Source of the DNA: a candidate division FCPU426 bacterium
GTDB lineage: Bacteria; Oederibacteriota; JAAXVQ01; JAUVAV01
Length of the DNA: 6,274 nt
Reading direction: 5' to 3'
NCBI GenBank assembly: GCA_030619365.1
Contig: JAUXBQ010000156.1
Coordinates: 1 to 6,274 of the forward strand
In this document: in pieces, positions 6,077 through 6,274 of the stretch
Layout of the letters: every line of letters starts with the position of its first letter
Numbering within the stretch: position 1 is the first letter of the stretch
The notes under the pieces: model-generated
What the model saw: the letters and a program-made list of their open reading frames with translations, nothing else
Told to the model about the DNA's origin: nothing
Databases searched by the model: none
Position numbers and translations under genes: made by a program

Positions 6077-6083
6077 CTCCTTT
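6077..6083 (-). promoter_or_regulatory. Ribosome binding site of the lipoprotein gene
   Basis: AAAGGAG on the minus strand lies 10 nt before the first ATG (6064-6066) and 13 nt before the second (6061-6063). The shorter spacing favours the first. Confidence 0.75.
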
Positions 6084-6090
6084 CTTCAGT

Positions 6091-6114
6091 CTCCCCGCTC
6101 CAATGAACGGGGAG
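6091..6114 (-). repeat. GC-rich hairpin in the leader before the lipoprotein gene
   Basis: CTCCCCG (6091-6097) and CGGGGAG (6108-6114) form a perfect 7-bp stem with a 10-nt loop. It lies between the upstream stop codon (6160-6162) and the lipoprotein ribosome site (6077-6083). There is no U-run, so intrinsic termination is unlikely. It may stabilise or process the mRNA or affect translation. The 93-nt gap otherwise shows no convincing promoter, so cotranscription with the upstream gene is possible. Confidence 0.55.
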
Positions 6115-6159
6115 TTGGATACGATCTGTAGAAAACCATTATTACAATCCCGCTTCATT

Positions 6160-6274
6160 TTAAAAGAAAAAGTTGAACGAAAGTTCGAAAGCACGATAGT
6201 ACTCTACGCGGAAGACGTTTTTCACATCGACCCGCATGTTCTCAGCCGGGTACCAGGAAAAGCCGGCCATAAAA
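6160..6274 (-). CDS. C-terminal end of a probable outer-membrane beta-barrel protein (partial)
   Basis: The minus-strand frame is open from the right edge to a TAA at 6160-6162 and gives 37 residues, starting FMAGFSWYPAENMRVDVKN and ending AFELSFNFFF. The last residues alternate aromatic/hydrophobic and polar side chains and end in Phe, the usual signature of the last strand of a barrel recognised by the BAM machinery. A Met near the edge could in theory start a 36-residue peptide, but the alternating strand pattern fits the tail of a longer protein. It precedes the lipoprotein by 93 nt on the same strand, so the two may share a transcript. The barrel family cannot be named from this fragment. 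Confidence 0.65.
   Translation of the reverse strand, partial: FMAGFSWYPAENMRVDVKNVFRVEYYRAFELSFNFFF

Overview
The window looks like accessory, surface-protein DNA from a Gram-negative (diderm) bacterium, probably from an uncultured lineage. The reasons are a lipoprotein with a lipobox-like motif, the C-terminus of what looks like an outer-membrane beta-barrel, and a very large exported protein. That protein has Pro-Thr linkers and a C-terminal domain of the kind common in the FCB group and in candidate phyla rich in secreted multidomain proteins. The lineage is an inference; no rRNA or housekeeping gene is present to settle it.

Every gene I can support is on the minus strand, so transcription runs from right to left. 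At the right edge is the last part of an outer-membrane-type protein (6160-6274). After 93 nt with a GC-rich hairpin comes a 461-residue lipoprotein (4681-6066) with SbsA-type Ig-like domains. It ends at a near-perfect intrinsic terminator (4628-4667). The 367-nt gap from 4314 to 4680 holds that terminator, a 12-bp inverted repeat around an AT-rich core (4575-4609), and a MITE-like palindromic element of the widespread GTCATTGCGAG type (4374-4508). Next is a 1233-residue secreted protein (612-4313): signal peptide, parallel beta-helix with seven copies of a 60-61-residue super-repeat, Ig-like domain, Pro-Thr linker, TIG-like domain, seven-bladed propeller with a DxDxDG-like motif in each blade, a second Pro-Thr linker, and a sorting-type C-terminal domain.

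Immediately after that gene lies about 220 nt (392-614) that forms at least five good stem-loops and looks like a structured RNA or a palindromic mobile element. Beyond an AT-rich leader is the N-terminal part of an IS200-like, REP-associated (RAYT-type) Y1 transposase that runs off the left edge (1-329).

The three envelope proteins are plausibly parts of one surface layer or adhesion apparatus, but the sequence shows only their neighbourhood and their export signals, not a joint function. The most unusual points are the double sevenfold repeat design of the large protein, a sharp base-composition step inside its reading frame at the beta-helix boundary, and the structured segment next to a hairpin-processing transposase.
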